Below, piece by piece: positions 1-8,652 of a DNA stretch of 64,000 nt (position 1 is its first letter; each line of letters starts with the position of its first letter). This DNA is from an uncultured Clostridium sp. (GTDB taxonomy: Bacteria > Bacillota > Clostridia > TANB77 > CAG-508), in assembly GCA_900553685.1 (NCBI GenBank), contig USEI01000004.1, positions 1-64,000 of the forward strand, written 5' to 3'. Below the pieces are notes generated by a model. The model did not search any database, was not told where the DNA came from, and saw only the letters and a list, made by a program, of their open reading frames with translations. The position numbers and the translations under genes were made by a program.

Positions 1-73
1 AAAATATTTGAAAAATTTTTTATTTTTCTATTGACATATTACCTACTGTCTTTTTAATTTATTACTTATATTT

Positions 74-307
74 TTAATTTTCCATTAATTCAAATCTATG
101 TTTTTGTCCTGTTATATTGCCATTTTTTTTACTTACATCTTCATTGCTTAAAAACATTTCTTCTGGTCTTGCCCACATATCTCCAGTTCCCAAGTGTGTA
201 TAAATAACTAAATTTTCTAAAGTTTCGGAATGTTTCGCTATTCCTAAAACTTCTATCTCATGACCTTTAAAATGTCTGTACTTTTTTCCTACCTCAACTT
301 TTTCCAT
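74..307 (-). CDS. DUF1653 family protein, second of a tandem pair
   Basis: Encodes 77 residues of the small DUF1653 family. Family marks seen are KYRHFKGHEIEV near the N-terminus, WARPEEMF in the middle and a C-terminal GNITGQKHRFE. The function of the family is not established; it is a single compact domain with no signal peptide or membrane segment. The gene lies 16 bp downstream of a paralogue with the same motifs, so the two are probably co-transcribed from the T-box-controlled promoter near position 870. The start ATG follows a purine-rich GGGGAT stretch. No further open frame was found between the stop and the window edge. Confidence 0.85.
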   Translation of the reverse strand: MEKVEVGKKYRHFKGHEIEVLGIAKHSETLENLVIYTHLGTGDMWARPEEMFLSNEDVSKKNGNITGQKHRFELMEN

Positions 308-323
308 ATAGATCCCCTTATAT

Positions 324-587
324 TTATTTATTTTTTATATAGTCTTTTGATAAATCTTCTACCAATTCAAATCTATGTTTTTGACCTGTTATATTATCCG
401 GTCTATCTGGAATTTCTTCTAAAAACATTTTTTCAGGTCTTACCCATATCATAGAATCTTTCCTATCATATAATGGTTTATATACTACCATTCTTTGTTT
501 ATTTTCCGAATCTAAAGCCACATTTTCTACAAAATAATAATTTCCTTTAAAGTGTCTGTAAACTTTTCCAATTTTTACTGTTTCCAT
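324..587 (-). CDS. DUF1653 family protein, first of a tandem pair
   Basis: Encodes 87 residues with the DUF1653 pattern: KVYRHFKGNYYFVENVA, then WVRPEKMF, then DNITGQKHRFE. It resembles its downstream neighbour closely enough to be a tandem duplication. The start follows a strong GGGGGAAAAG site and lies about 25 bp after the terminator hairpin of a T-box leader, so its expression should depend on readthrough controlled by an uncharged tRNA. T-boxes normally control aminoacyl-tRNA synthetase or amino-acid uptake and synthesis genes, so this pairing is unusual. The biochemical role is unknown. Confidence 0.87.
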   Translation of the reverse strand: METVKIGKVYRHFKGNYYFVENVALDSENKQRMVVYKPLYDRKDSMIWVRPEKMFLEEIPDRPDNITGQKHRFELVEDLSKDYIKNK

Positions 588-611
588 AATCTTTTCCCCC
601 TTTATTTTTTA

Positions 612-850
612 TACAAAAAACGCCCTTATACAATGTATAAGGGCGAATATATCGCGGTACCACCTTTTTTATTAAAGAATTTTTTCTTTAATTTCTTATT
701 TTATTGCTATAACCTGCAACAACTCGGTCTAGTTTTCTAGAAACATCTTAAGAGTAGATTTCATAAAGACTTTTTTCTGTTTTCACCAACCACAGACTCT
801 CTACAAAAAGTTTCTTTATTACTTAATTCTTAATCATACGTCTTTTACTA
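612..850 (-). promoter_or_regulatory. T-box riboswitch leader with terminator
   Basis: On the minus strand the leader has the Stem I signature AGAGAG followed by GGTTGGTGAAA (about 790-805), an AGTA/GAA specifier-loop pair, the T-box core GGTGGTACCGCG (653-664) and a terminator stem CGCCCTTATAC / GTATAAGGGCG (621-645) ending in a T run. The helix ATAAAGA/TCTTTAT closes the specifier loop, and the residues after GAA read ATCTACTCTT. The specifier codon is therefore ATC (Ile) if it directly follows GAA, or TCT (Ser) if it precedes the usual ACTC. I could not decide which. Confidence 0.92.
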
Positions 851-858
851 TGGTTAGT

Positions 859-886
859 ATTATATCATATTTTTTAAATTTGTAAA
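859..886 (-). promoter_or_regulatory. Promoter of T-box/DUF1653 operon
   Basis: On the minus strand: -35 TTTACA (881-886), 16-bp spacer, -10 TATAAT (859-864). It lies just upstream of the T-box leader. Confidence 0.75.
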
Positions 887-1020
887 TAGTTTTAGTAATA
901 TTATCTCATTAGTTTTCTTATAGATTCTTATAATTATATTTGATTTGATTTGATTTGCATTTGTATTTTTATTCATATTTTGCGCTTAATGTCTAACTTT
1001 GTTCTATCCTTTTTAAGTAA

Positions 1021-1194
1021 CTATAATTTTTTTACAATAACTTTCAATGCTTTTTCTCTAGGAAGCATAACTACGTGCCCACACTTGCAACACTTTAGTT
1101 TGAAGTCAACTCCAATTCTTGTTATTTCCCATGCTTTACTTCCACATGGATGTTGCTTTTTTGTTTTTACTATATCTCCAATATTATATTCCAT
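1021..1194 (-). CDS. DUF951 family zinc-ribbon-like protein
   Basis: A 57-residue protein beginning MEYNIGDIVKTKKQHPCGS, with the DUF951 signature: HPCG, then W-x-I-x-R-x-G-x-D, then CCKCGH and VMLPRE. The three clustered cysteines plus CG of HPCG suggest a small metal-binding fold. The family is conserved in Firmicutes but its function is not known. The start ATG follows GAAGG with good spacing and lies 17 bp after the preceding gene's stop, so the two are probably one operon. Confidence 0.9.
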   Translation of the reverse strand: MEYNIGDIVKTKKQHPCGSKAWEITRIGVDFKLKCCKCGHVVMLPREKALKVIVKKL

Positions 1195-1211
1195 AACTAC
1201 CTTCTTTACTT

Positions 1212-1598
1212 TTAGTCGCTGTTTTCATTTAGAAGTTGCCCTAAGGCAACTTCCAAAACAGCATGAGATTTGAAAATAAGCATCTTCTCTTCTTTTTTTT
1301 TGCAAGGATTGCGAATACTTACAGTTCCTTTAATAACATAATTAGTTCTTTTGACATTAATACTGAGTTCTTTATCTGGAAATTTGTTGTCCAAATATTC
1401 TGTAAGCTTACCCAGCTGGAGTTTTTCATATGCAGTATCCTTTATTTCTTGAGTTACTACATTCTCCTTTGTATAATCTTTGAACTTGATGTCGATGAAG
1501 AGCTGACGCTCAAATTCTTCTCTCGGGGAAATTCTCTTTTCAGAAATTTCTGGTTCTATTTCTTTTGTGCCCCGAGATTTACGAGAAAAGATTCTCAT
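1212..1598 (-). CDS. Hypothetical protein upstream of DUF951 gene
   Basis: Encodes 128 residues, hydrophilic, with a basic N-terminus (MRIFSRKSRGTK) and no membrane segment. I do not recognise the family. The start is well supported by AAGGAGG seven bases upstream of the ATG. The sequence is somewhat less AT-rich than the neighbours. It probably shares a transcript with the DUF951 gene just downstream. The residues from about 40 onward (FIDIKFKDY, then AYEKLQLGKLTEYLD) look like a small alpha/beta domain, but that is only an impression. Confidence 0.75.
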   Translation of the reverse strand: MRIFSRKSRGTKEIEPEISEKRISPREEFERQLFIDIKFKDYTKENVVTQEIKDTAYEKLQLGKLTEYLDNKFPDKELSINVKRTNYVIKGTVSIRNPCKKKEEKMLIFKSHAVLEVALGQLLNENSD

Positions 1599-1771
1599 AC
1601 TAAAACCTCCTTCTATTCTCTGCGTCTACGAGTTACATATATATTATATCATAAATTCGCTCTTCTAACAACCAAATCTCTTCGTATATATTAGAAATTT
1701 TAACACTTTTATAAAAGTATTCTATTAAAAATATATATTTTAACTTTATTGTTTTTGAGATACAAAATAAA

Positions 1772-1800
1772 GTAGTTATTAATTTAACTTTAATAACTAC
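1772..1800 (-). terminator. Terminator after gltX
   Basis: Perfect 11-bp stem GTAGTTATTAA / TTAATAACTAC with a 7-base loop. T-rich sequence follows on the minus strand, about 120 bp beyond the gltX stop. The long frame covering this stretch is low-complexity and not called. Confidence 0.65.
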
Positions 1801-1919
1801 TTTTATATTTTTTACTACAGTTTTTATTTTACTTTTAACTATATTTACTAAGTTAAATATTAATTTTATCTTTTTATCTATATTTTTAAAATTCAATTTT
1901 TAATAAAATTTTAATATTG

Positions 1920-3551
1920 TTAAATTCTTCTTAGAATTTCTTCTTTTCCTAATACTTGCATTATTTCATAAAGATCAGGTGTGTTGCTTCTGCCTGTTAA
2001 TTTTACTCTAATTACTGTGCTAATATCTCCTACATGTCCTTTATAAGATTCTGGATTTGCTTTAAATTCTTTTACTTCTCTTGCATATCCTAATTCTTCT
2101 GATAAATCTTTTATTTTATTAAACCATGTTTGTTTATCATCATTTTCATCATAATATTTTTCAAAATATGTTTTTACTATTTTCTCTATTTCTTCTTCAT
2201 CTGAAACTTTTTGATATTCAAACTCTCCATTTTTATCAAATTTTTCAGGATACATATAGTAAATTATATTTTTTACATCTGACCATTTTGCAATATCTTT
2301 TCTTGGTTTAACATTACCTCTTTCTATTCCAAGAACTTTTAATGAATATTCTTTATTAGATAACATATCAAATAATTCTTTATCAAATTCTTTGGCCCAT
2401 TCATATACTGCATCATATACTTCTTCTGCTGAATATTTTGAAATAACATTTTTGGATACATCAAGCATTTTAACCATATCAAACAATGCTCCACTTACTC
2501 CCATTTTCTTTAAGTCGAAATCAAAATCATACATCGATTTTTCTGGATTTTGCTTTCTCCATATTTCAAAATTTGAATTAGCTATATTCATTAAATATTC
2601 TAGTACTGATTGTTTTGGTATTCCTACTTCTTTATAATAACTTACAGCAGCCTCAGGATCTTTTCTTTTACTTAATTTACGCTTTGATTCTCCTTCTTGC
2701 TTCATTAAAGCAGCTGTATGAGCAAATTTAGGAGCTTTAAATCCTAATACGTAAAATAATTGTAAATGTAAAGGAACAGAAGCAACCCATTCATCTCCTC
2801 TTGTTACTAAAGTTGTTCCCATTAAATGATCATCAACAGCATGTGCAAAATGATATGTAGGAAGTCCATCAGATTTTATTATTACAATATCTTGGTCATT
2901 TTCTGGAAATTCTATGCTTCCTTTTATAATATCTTTGTGTCTTATTTTTTTGTCAGGATTTCCAGGAGATTTAAATCTTATAATATATGGATCTCCATTT
3001 TTAATTTTTTCTATTGCCATATCTACTGGCATATTTCTACATTTTGTCCATCTACCATAATATCCTGTTCTTTCTTTTGCTTTCTCTTGATTTTCTCTAA
3101 TTTTATCTAAATCTTCTGCAGAGCAAAAACAAGGATATGCATTTCCTTCTTCTAAAAGTTTTTTAGCATAAGATTGATATATATCTTTTCTTTTACTTTG
3201 CATATATGGACCATAATTTCCATTATCTGTTCCATCTAAATTTATTGTTTCATCTGGATATACATCATAATCCTTTAAGGCTTGAAGAATCTGTTCAGCA
3301 CCATTTTCAATTTCTCTTTTTTGGTCTGTATCTTCTATTCTTACGAAAAATACTCCTCCCGTTTGTTTAGCTAGTTTTTTAGCTATTAAACTTTGATATA
3401 AGCCTCCAATATGAACAAATCCTGTAGGACTTGGTGCATATCTTACAACTTGTGCTCCTTCCGGTAGCTGTCTTGGTGGATATTTCTCTTCATAATATTT
3501 ATAACCTTTTACATTTGGAAATATTAAATTTGCTAAATCTTTATTATCCAT
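1920..3551 (-). CDS. gltX: Glutamyl-tRNA synthetase
   Basis: Class I synthetase of 543 residues, charging tRNA-Glu with glutamate in the cytoplasm. The HIGH-type motif is in PSPTGFVHIGG (residues 40-50) and the KMSKS-type motif is KLSKR (about 289-293). Between them are FCSAED and the TRGDEW stretch typical of glutamate enzymes. The N-terminus has about 35 residues before the first beta strand, more than in Bacillus GltX, and the protein is longer than the usual 480-500 residues. The start ATG follows GAGGAG. The gene is apparently monocistronic, with a terminator about 120 bp downstream. Whether it also mischarges tRNA-Gln cannot be told from sequence alone. Confidence 0.96.
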   Translation of the reverse strand: MDNKDLANLIFPNVKGYKYYEEKYPPRQLPEGAQVVRYAPSPTGFVHIGGLYQSLIAKKLAKQTGGVFFVRIEDTDQKREIENGAEQILQALKDYDVYPDETINLDGTDNGNYGPYMQSKRKDIYQSYAKKLLEEGNAYPCFCSAEDLDKIRENQEKAKERTGYYGRWTKCRNMPVDMAIEKIKNGDPYIIRFKSPGNPDKKIRHKDIIKGSIEFPENDQDIVIIKSDGLPTYHFAHAVDDHLMGTTLVTRGDEWVASVPLHLQLFYVLGFKAPKFAHTAALMKQEGESKRKLSKRKDPEAAVSYYKEVGIPKQSVLEYLMNIANSNFEIWRKQNPEKSMYDFDFDLKKMGVSGALFDMVKMLDVSKNVISKYSAEEVYDAVYEWAKEFDKELFDMLSNKEYSLKVLGIERGNVKPRKDIAKWSDVKNIIYYMYPEKFDKNGEFEYQKVSDEEEIEKIVKTYFEKYYDENDDKQTWFNKIKDLSEELGYAREVKEFKANPESYKGHVGDISTVIRVKLTGRSNTPDLYEIMQVLGKEEILRRI

Positions 3552-3714
3552 TTTATTCTCCTCACTAAATATTTTTATAATATATTCTTTCTCTTTAAAT
3601 TAGTATTTATTATTATAACAAAGTTATTAGTAATTTTCAATTATTAGTACTTTTATTTTTTATATTTATAGAATTTTTATAATTTTATTATAAAAAAATT
3701 ATAATATAACATAG

Positions 3715-3752
3715 AAAAAGCAGCCAGAGTGTTAACTCAATAGGCTGCTTTA
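3715..3752 (-). terminator. Terminator of the 3755-4453 membrane protein gene
   Basis: Nine-bp stem AAAGCAGCC / GGCTGCTTT followed by a T run on the minus strand. It begins three bases after the stop codon. Confidence 0.85.
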
Positions 3753-3754
3753 AA

Positions 3755-4453
3755 TCAGGCAGTTATTCCCCATGCAGGTATAAAAGCTAGAAGTACAATT
3801 AGAGCTATAAATATTGGAATTGCCCAAATAGGGATTGTTAGTATTAAGATAATGTATGCATATTGCATAATGCGATTCACTTTATCATCTAATCTCTCGT
3901 TAGATTCAAATATTACCGTTTCCTCGATATATATTAAAGCCTCATTTATTAAGTGTCTCGCATGATTTACTGATATTCCATATTTAATTTTAGCCCATTG
4001 GTTAAAATAGATTATCCAGACAATACAACCAATAATAGAAAATACTATATCTACTGTAAGCTGATCTAACTGAATTGCCCTACTAAATTCAATAGCTTGC
4101 AAATTCTCCCAGTAATATGAATGATATATATATGAAATCGTTCCTGTAAAAGGACAAATCATACACATCACTAAACTAGCTACTTTACGTAAAACTTTTG
4201 TAACTCTAAATCCTTTCAAGCACCCTATGGCAACTGCCCAAATTCCGAACAACTCCCGTACAACACATAATATGCTAAGACCTAGCATATTATAAAATAG
4301 TACAAGAGTGAAGGCCGATATCGCATGAAGCACTAGCCGAACACACGGTATCATAAGCCACCCTGAAACATTTGATAACTCTGCAGCAGCTATAAAAGCC
4401 ACAAATAAAATCGTAAACAAAATTTCTGGGTGTTTCTTTAAGTATTTCATCAT
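3755..4453 (-). CDS. Polytopic membrane protein, unknown function
   Basis: Encodes 232 residues with about six hydrophobic segments (residues roughly 12-30, 37-58, 62-80, 90-110, 135-152, 198-226) and a hydrophilic stretch at 160-195. I do not recognise the family. The start has AAGGAG nine bases upstream; a second ATG follows immediately. Base composition is clearly less AT-rich than the surrounding genes, with codons such as GGC, CGT and TGC. It has its own promoter and a tight terminator, so it behaves as a self-contained one-gene insert. Its promoter lies inside the 3' end of the neighbouring HAD gene. Confidence 0.85.
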   Translation of the reverse strand: MMKYLKKHPEILFTILFVAFIAAAELSNVSGWLMIPCVRLVLHAISAFTLVLFYNMLGLSILCVVRELFGIWAVAIGCLKGFRVTKVLRKVASLVMCMICPFTGTISYIYHSYYWENLQAIEFSRAIQLDQLTVDIVFSIIGCIVWIIYFNQWAKIKYGISVNHARHLINEALIYIEETVIFESNERLDDKVNRIMQYAYIILILTIPIWAIPIFIALIVLLAFIPAWGITA

Positions 4454-4504
4454 AAGTAATCTCTCCTTCTCCTTTTCGGTTTTTTCAAACTACTGCATTT
4501 TTTA

Positions 4505-4533
4505 ATTATACCATATATTTACATAATTTTCAA
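4505..4533 (-). promoter_or_regulatory. Promoter of the membrane protein islet
   Basis: Minus strand -35 TTGAAA (4528-4533), 17-bp spacer, -10 TATAAT (4505-4510). The spacer matches that of the promoter at 23620-23648 at 15 of 17 positions. Confidence 0.8.
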
Positions 4534-5202
4534 ATTTTCTAGCTCTTCAAAAATTTTATCAAAATCTCTTATAACAATATAATCTTTTACATCAACTATT
4601 TTTTTACTTTTTTCTCCTGTGTAGTCATATAAAATCGATTTCATTCCTACATTATTTGCTGCTAATATGTCTCTAGATTTATCATCACCAATCATTATAC
4701 ATTCTTCTGGCTTTGCATTAATTTCTTTTAAAACTTTTTCAAAAGCTTTTTTAAAAACTTTACTACCATATTTATCTGCACCAAAAACCTTTTTAAAATA
4801 TTTTAAATAACCAATATTTCTTAATCTATTTTCTTGAACCTCAGTATAATAATTAGTATATACATATAAATTAAATTTTTCTGATAATTTCCTTATGGTC
4901 TTTTCATCTATAATAACTCTTTTGGTCCAATATTTTCCAGAAAGTTTAAGTATTTCGTCAATTAGTTTCATATCATAATTAGTATGTAATAATTTATTTA
5001 TTGTTTTTAGCATTTCTGTTTTATCATAATACATATTATCTTCTGTAATAAGTTTATCATATTCGTCTATTGCCTCATAAATATCATAATATTTTTCTTC
5101 ACTATATCCACAATTTTTTAAGGCTTCCTTATAGCATTCACTATCTTCTTTCTCATCTTTTATTATAGTATCATCTAAATCAAATATTAAATTTTTAATC
5201 AT
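4519..5202 (-). CDS. HAD family hydrolase
   Basis: Encodes 227 residues of the haloacid dehalogenase superfamily, subfamily IA type. Motif I is FDLDDT (residues 7-12) with both catalytic aspartates, motif II is in YVYTNYY, and motif III/IV is GDDKSRDILAA near residue 180. An alpha-helical cap lies between motifs I and II. It is probably a small-molecule phosphatase; the substrate cannot be assigned. The start ATG follows AGAGGAG. Its last 15 bp overlap the -35 region of the next gene's promoter. Confidence 0.9.
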   Translation of the reverse strand: MIKNLIFDLDDTIIKDEKEDSECYKEALKNCGYSEEKYYDIYEAIDEYDKLITEDNMYYDKTEMLKTINKLLHTNYDMKLIDEILKLSGKYWTKRVIIDEKTIRKLSEKFNLYVYTNYYTEVQENRLRNIGYLKYFKKVFGADKYGSKVFKKAFEKVLKEINAKPEECIMIGDDKSRDILAANNVGMKSILYDYTGEKSKKIVDVKDYIVIRDFDKIFEELENLKIM

Positions 5203-5290
5203 ATTTTCTCCTCTTCTATTTTAACTTAAACAAATTATAAAATTTCACATTTTATATAAATTTCATTTTAAATTAATTTGTTTATAAATC

Positions 5291-5491
5291 CTAGTATTTT
5301 TTTATATTTTTTAATATTATCTTCTCCACTTTATTTAATGCTTCATAATATGTTAAAAATTTTACTTTTCTATTTCTTATATCCAATCTAATTATTTTTA
5401 CTCTTTGATTATAACTCTTCATATAAATTTTTGCTACAATATCTTTATTAAGTCCTGATCTCCATAATTTAAAAATTTCTTCATCACTCAT
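5291..5491 (-). CDS. Small hypothetical protein, HTH-like
   Basis: Encodes 66 basic residues. The N-terminal half (IFKLWRSGLNKDIVAKIYM) looks like a helix-turn-helix, and the rest is lysine-rich. There is no convincing Shine-Dalgarno sequence before the ATG, which lowers confidence, but composition and helix pattern look protein-like. No relation to the flanking HAD and RNase J genes is evident. Confidence 0.5.
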   Translation of the reverse strand: MSDEEIFKLWRSGLNKDIVAKIYMKSYNQRVKIIRLDIRNRKVKFLTYYEALNKVEKIILKNIKKY

Positions 5492-5661
5492 AAAAATATT
5501 ATTTATATCATTAATATTTTTATTCTTTTATTTTCGCCTACATTTTTGATATATAACTCATAAAAAATATATCTTTTTATATATAGCAAGAAATTTAAAG
5601 TCACTTCATATTATATAAAAAATAATACCAAGACATATAAATCTTGGCATTACTCATTTTA

Positions 5662-7620
5662 TTAAACTTCCATAATAATTGGCAAAATCATTGGATTTCT
5701 TTTTGTAGTTTGGAATATATAGTCTCTTAGAGTATCTCTAATACTTGATTTTATTGTAGACCAATCAGTAATATGATTATCCACACATTTCATTAATTCA
5801 ACATTTATTAATGATTTTACTTCATCCATTAAATTTTCTGATTCTCTAACATAAACAAAGCCTCTTGATATTATATCTGGTCCTGCTATTACATTACCTG
5901 TTTGATCCATTGTAAGTACTACAATTATTAAACCATCTTGTGATAAATGTTGTCTATCTCTTAAAACAATATTTCCAACATCTCCTACACCTAATCCATC
6001 AACAAAAACTTTACCTACTTGAACATTACCAGTAAATTTAGCTTCTTTTTCATTTAATTCTAAAACTCTACCATTTTTTAACAGCATTATATTTTCTTCT
6101 GGAATTCCCATAAGTTCTGCTGTATGTTTATGCGCTATTAATTGTCTATATTCTCCATGAACTGGAATAAAGAATTTTGGTCTTACTAAAGATAGCATTA
6201 ATTTTTGTTCTTCTTGACATGCATGTCCTGAAACATGAACATCTGCCAACGCACTATATACTACTTCTGCACCAATTTTCATTAAGTCATCAATTACTTT
6301 TGAAACGAATTTTTCATTTCCTGGAATAGGAGTTGCAGAAATTATTACTAAATCATTTGAATTTATATTTACTTTTCTATGTTCTCCATTTGCCATTCTT
6401 GTAAGTGCTGACATTGGTTCTCCTTGACTTCCTGTTGTAATAATTACTAATTGATCATCAGTATAATTTTTTATCATATCTATATCTATAAATACATTTT
6501 TAGGTGCATTTATATAACCAAGCTCTACAGAAGTATTAATCATATTTATCATACTTCTTCCGCAAACTGCTATTTTTCTATTATTAGCAACTGCTGAATT
6601 TACTATTTGCTGAATTCTATGCATATTTGAAGCAAAAGTTGCAATAACTATTCTTTTTTTACAATTTAAAAATAGTTTGTCAAAAACTTCTCCAACTGTA
6701 CTTTCAGACATAGTATATCCCTTTCTTTCAGCATTTGTACTATCTGAAAGTAAAGCTAAAACACCTCTATTTCCAAGTTCGGCCAAACGTCCTAAATCAA
6801 TTTTTTGATCATCTATTGGAGTATAGTCTATTTTAAAATCTCCTGTATGAACTACTGTTCCTACTGGTGTATGAATTGCAAGTGCTACTGAATCTGGAAT
6901 ACTATGACAACTTCTTATAAATTCCACTCTCATTTTTCCAAGCACTATTGTTTGTCCTTGTTTTACAACATTTAATTTCGCTGTTTGTAATAAATGATGT
7001 TCTTCTAATTTATTTGATATTAATCCTATTGTTAATTTAGTAGAATAAATAGGTACATTTATTTGTTTTAATAAATAAGCTATAGAACCTATATGATCTT
7101 CATGGCCATGTGTTACAACTAAGCCTCTTATTTTTTCTTTATTTTTCTCTAAATAAGAAAAATCTGGAATTACTAAATCAATTCCTAACATATCTTCTTC
7201 TGGAAAAGCTACTCCACAATCTACTAAAACAATATCATTACCATATTCAAATACAGTAATATTTTTTCCAATTTCTTCAATCCCACCTAATGGTATTATT
7301 TTTAAGTTTTCTTTTTTAAAGCTAAAATCTTCATTTATTGCTGGTAATTGCTTTTCTTGAATTTTCATTAAATGTTTTTTTCTTTTTACTGTTGTAGGCA
7401 TTCTATTTTCTTTTTTATTTTTATCTTCTACAACATTTAAAGAATTAGATTTTTTTATTTCTAATGCTTTAACATTTTGGGCTACTTTATTTTTTTTAGT
7501 AGCTGTGCTTTTTTTTGTAACTTTAGTTTTTTTTGCACTTTGAGTACGTTTTCTTATTGGTGTACCGATTTTCTCATTTGATTTTCTATTTTCCTCCATA
7601 ACATTTCGTATATTAAACAA
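5662..7620 (-). CDS. rnj: Ribonuclease J with basic N-terminal extension
   Basis: A metallo-beta-lactamase/beta-CASP RNase with 5'-exonuclease and endonuclease activity in mRNA decay and rRNA processing. The zinc motif THGHEDHIG lies near residue 170. DCGVAFPEEDMLGID precedes it, and the beta-CASP motifs TGSQGEP and PVHGEYRQL follow, as in RNase J1/J2. The protein is 652 residues against about 555 usually, because about 95 lysine-rich residues precede the catalytic core. The start is uncertain: AAGGAG lies about 19 bases before the TTG used here, and an ATG (MEENRKSNEK) follows seven codons later. Confidence 0.95.
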   Translation of the reverse strand: MFNIRNVMEENRKSNEKIGTPIRKRTQSAKKTKVTKKSTATKKNKVAQNVKALEIKKSNSLNVVEDKNKKENRMPTTVKRKKHLMKIQEKQLPAINEDFSFKKENLKIIPLGGIEEIGKNITVFEYGNDIVLVDCGVAFPEEDMLGIDLVIPDFSYLEKNKEKIRGLVVTHGHEDHIGSIAYLLKQINVPIYSTKLTIGLISNKLEEHHLLQTAKLNVVKQGQTIVLGKMRVEFIRSCHSIPDSVALAIHTPVGTVVHTGDFKIDYTPIDDQKIDLGRLAELGNRGVLALLSDSTNAERKGYTMSESTVGEVFDKLFLNCKKRIVIATFASNMHRIQQIVNSAVANNRKIAVCGRSMINMINTSVELGYINAPKNVFIDIDMIKNYTDDQLVIITTGSQGEPMSALTRMANGEHRKVNINSNDLVIISATPIPGNEKFVSKVIDDLMKIGAEVVYSALADVHVSGHACQEEQKLMLSLVRPKFFIPVHGEYRQLIAHKHTAELMGIPEENIMLLKNGRVLELNEKEAKFTGNVQVGKVFVDGLGVGDVGNIVLRDRQHLSQDGLIIVVLTMDQTGNVIAGPDIISRGFVYVRESENLMDEVKSLINVELMKCVDNHITDWSTIKSSIRDTLRDYIFQTTKRNPMILPIIMEV

Positions 7621-8161
7621 ACGATCTTTTAATATACTCTCCTTTCCTTATTTATTTTTCCGTATATAAGTTTATATAAATAACTTAAAATTATATTTTA
7701 TTATTGATTAATAATGTTTTTTATTAAAACACACTTAAAAAAAGCCTATTACTAGACTATAAATAGAAAATATTGCTTAATTTTAATTTCCGATTATTTT
7801 TTTAATATATAAATATTGTTTAACCCGTACCAAATTAAATAAAATTCACATTAAATTTTATTTTTAAATATTAAAGATGTCTATCTCCTTATCCCTAATA
7901 TATTTTTTAACAATATTTAATTTTTATTCCGAACATTTCTTTTTATATTTTCCAAAGTAATTTTTTGTTTTTATATAAATCTCATTAATACTGTTTAATA
8001 TTATACTATTTTTATTTAATTATGTCAAATATTATAAAACGCAAATAAATATAAAAGTATGAGAGCCCCCATAACGAGGACTCTCATTTTTTTCTTGCAT
8101 ACTACAAGATTCACAGTCTGGTTTCCTTAAATTATCTTTTGGTCAACAGACTGATTGCTGT
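7621..8161 (-). other. Non-coding AT-rich stretch upstream of RNase J
   Basis: No gene or RNA recognised in these 540 bp. It holds the rnj ribosome-binding site (AAGGAG near 7645) and the terminator hairpin at 8058-8090. The central part is AT-rich, with no conserved structure I could identify; a long rnj 5' leader is possible. Confidence 0.4.
8058..8090. terminator. Hairpin terminator downstream of 8162-8503 gene
   Basis: Stem ATGAGAG / CTCTCAT with a GC-rich extension, flanked by A and T runs. It can terminate in either direction and lies about 70 bp after the minus-strand gene. Confidence 0.7.
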
Positions 8162-8503
8162 TTACGCAGCGAGCTTACGCGCACAAGGCTTGATAAACTC
8201 CGGAGAGAAAATCAGCACATAGTACTTTTCTTCCGTAATAGGATCGATGCACACGCGCTTGGATTCAGACATAAATCTTCTGAAGAGAATTCCCCAGAAT
8301 CTTTCCATGAATCCGTCTTCAGACGTTGTCTTGATGGCATAAGTGCCGTCCTTTTCGGAAATACTGACATTTTCTGCCACCTTCTGTGCGTCCACAATCA
8401 ACCGATCCAAATCATCCTTGAGTTCCTTTGAAAAAGGGCGAACATAGAACACGCGGCTCTTGCTCTCCTTGTCATAGTACAGCTCAACATTGTAATTTCC
8501 CAT
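8162..8503 (-). CDS. Hypothetical protein, single-gene islet
   Basis: Encodes 113 residues beginning MGNYNVELYYDKESKSRVF. I chose this start because AACAAGGAGG lies directly upstream; the frame is open a further 26 codons. I do not recognise it. It has charged alternating beta/helix segments and no signal peptide or membrane segment. It uses GC-rich codons (CGC, GTC, ATC, GCC) unlike neighbouring genes, with its own consensus promoter and terminator, so horizontal acquisition is likely. Confidence 0.8.
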   Translation of the reverse strand: MGNYNVELYYDKESKSRVFYVRPFSKELKDDLDRLIVDAQKVAENVSISEKDGTYAIKTTSEDGFMERFWGILFRRFMSESKRVCIDPITEEKYYVLIFSPEFIKPCARKLAA

Positions 8504-8584
8504 CTTTTTTTCCTCCTTGTTATTTGTCAAAAGTTTATACGTATGGGAGTGGAAACAGCTTCTAATATTTTCCACGTACATATT

Positions 8585-8613
8585 ATTATACCACTTTATG
8601 TAAATTTAGTCAA
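8585..8613 (-). promoter_or_regulatory. Promoter of the 8162-8503 gene
   Basis: Minus strand -35 TTGACT (8608-8613), 17-bp spacer, -10 TATAAT (8585-8590). Confidence 0.85.
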
Positions 8614-8616
8614 ATT

Positions 8617-8652
8617 TTAGCAAATATTTTCGTTCGACAAAATTTGCTAAAA
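8617..8652 (-). terminator. Terminator overlapping the ROK gene 3' end
   Basis: Stem AGCAAATTT / ATATTTGCT type with about a 14-base loop. It begins within the stop codon region of the ROK gene and runs into T-rich sequence on the minus strand. Confidence 0.7.

Noticed and set aside
1-73. Possible gene at the left edge
   Set aside because: The only ATG on the minus strand stops after five codons.
950-1273. 107-codon plus-strand frame
   Set aside because: Shadow of the DUF951 gene on the minus strand, whose motifs are clear.
1633-1896. 87-codon minus-strand frame after gltX
   Set aside because: Low-complexity Ile/Lys/Val content, no ribosome-binding site, and it spans the gltX terminator hairpin.
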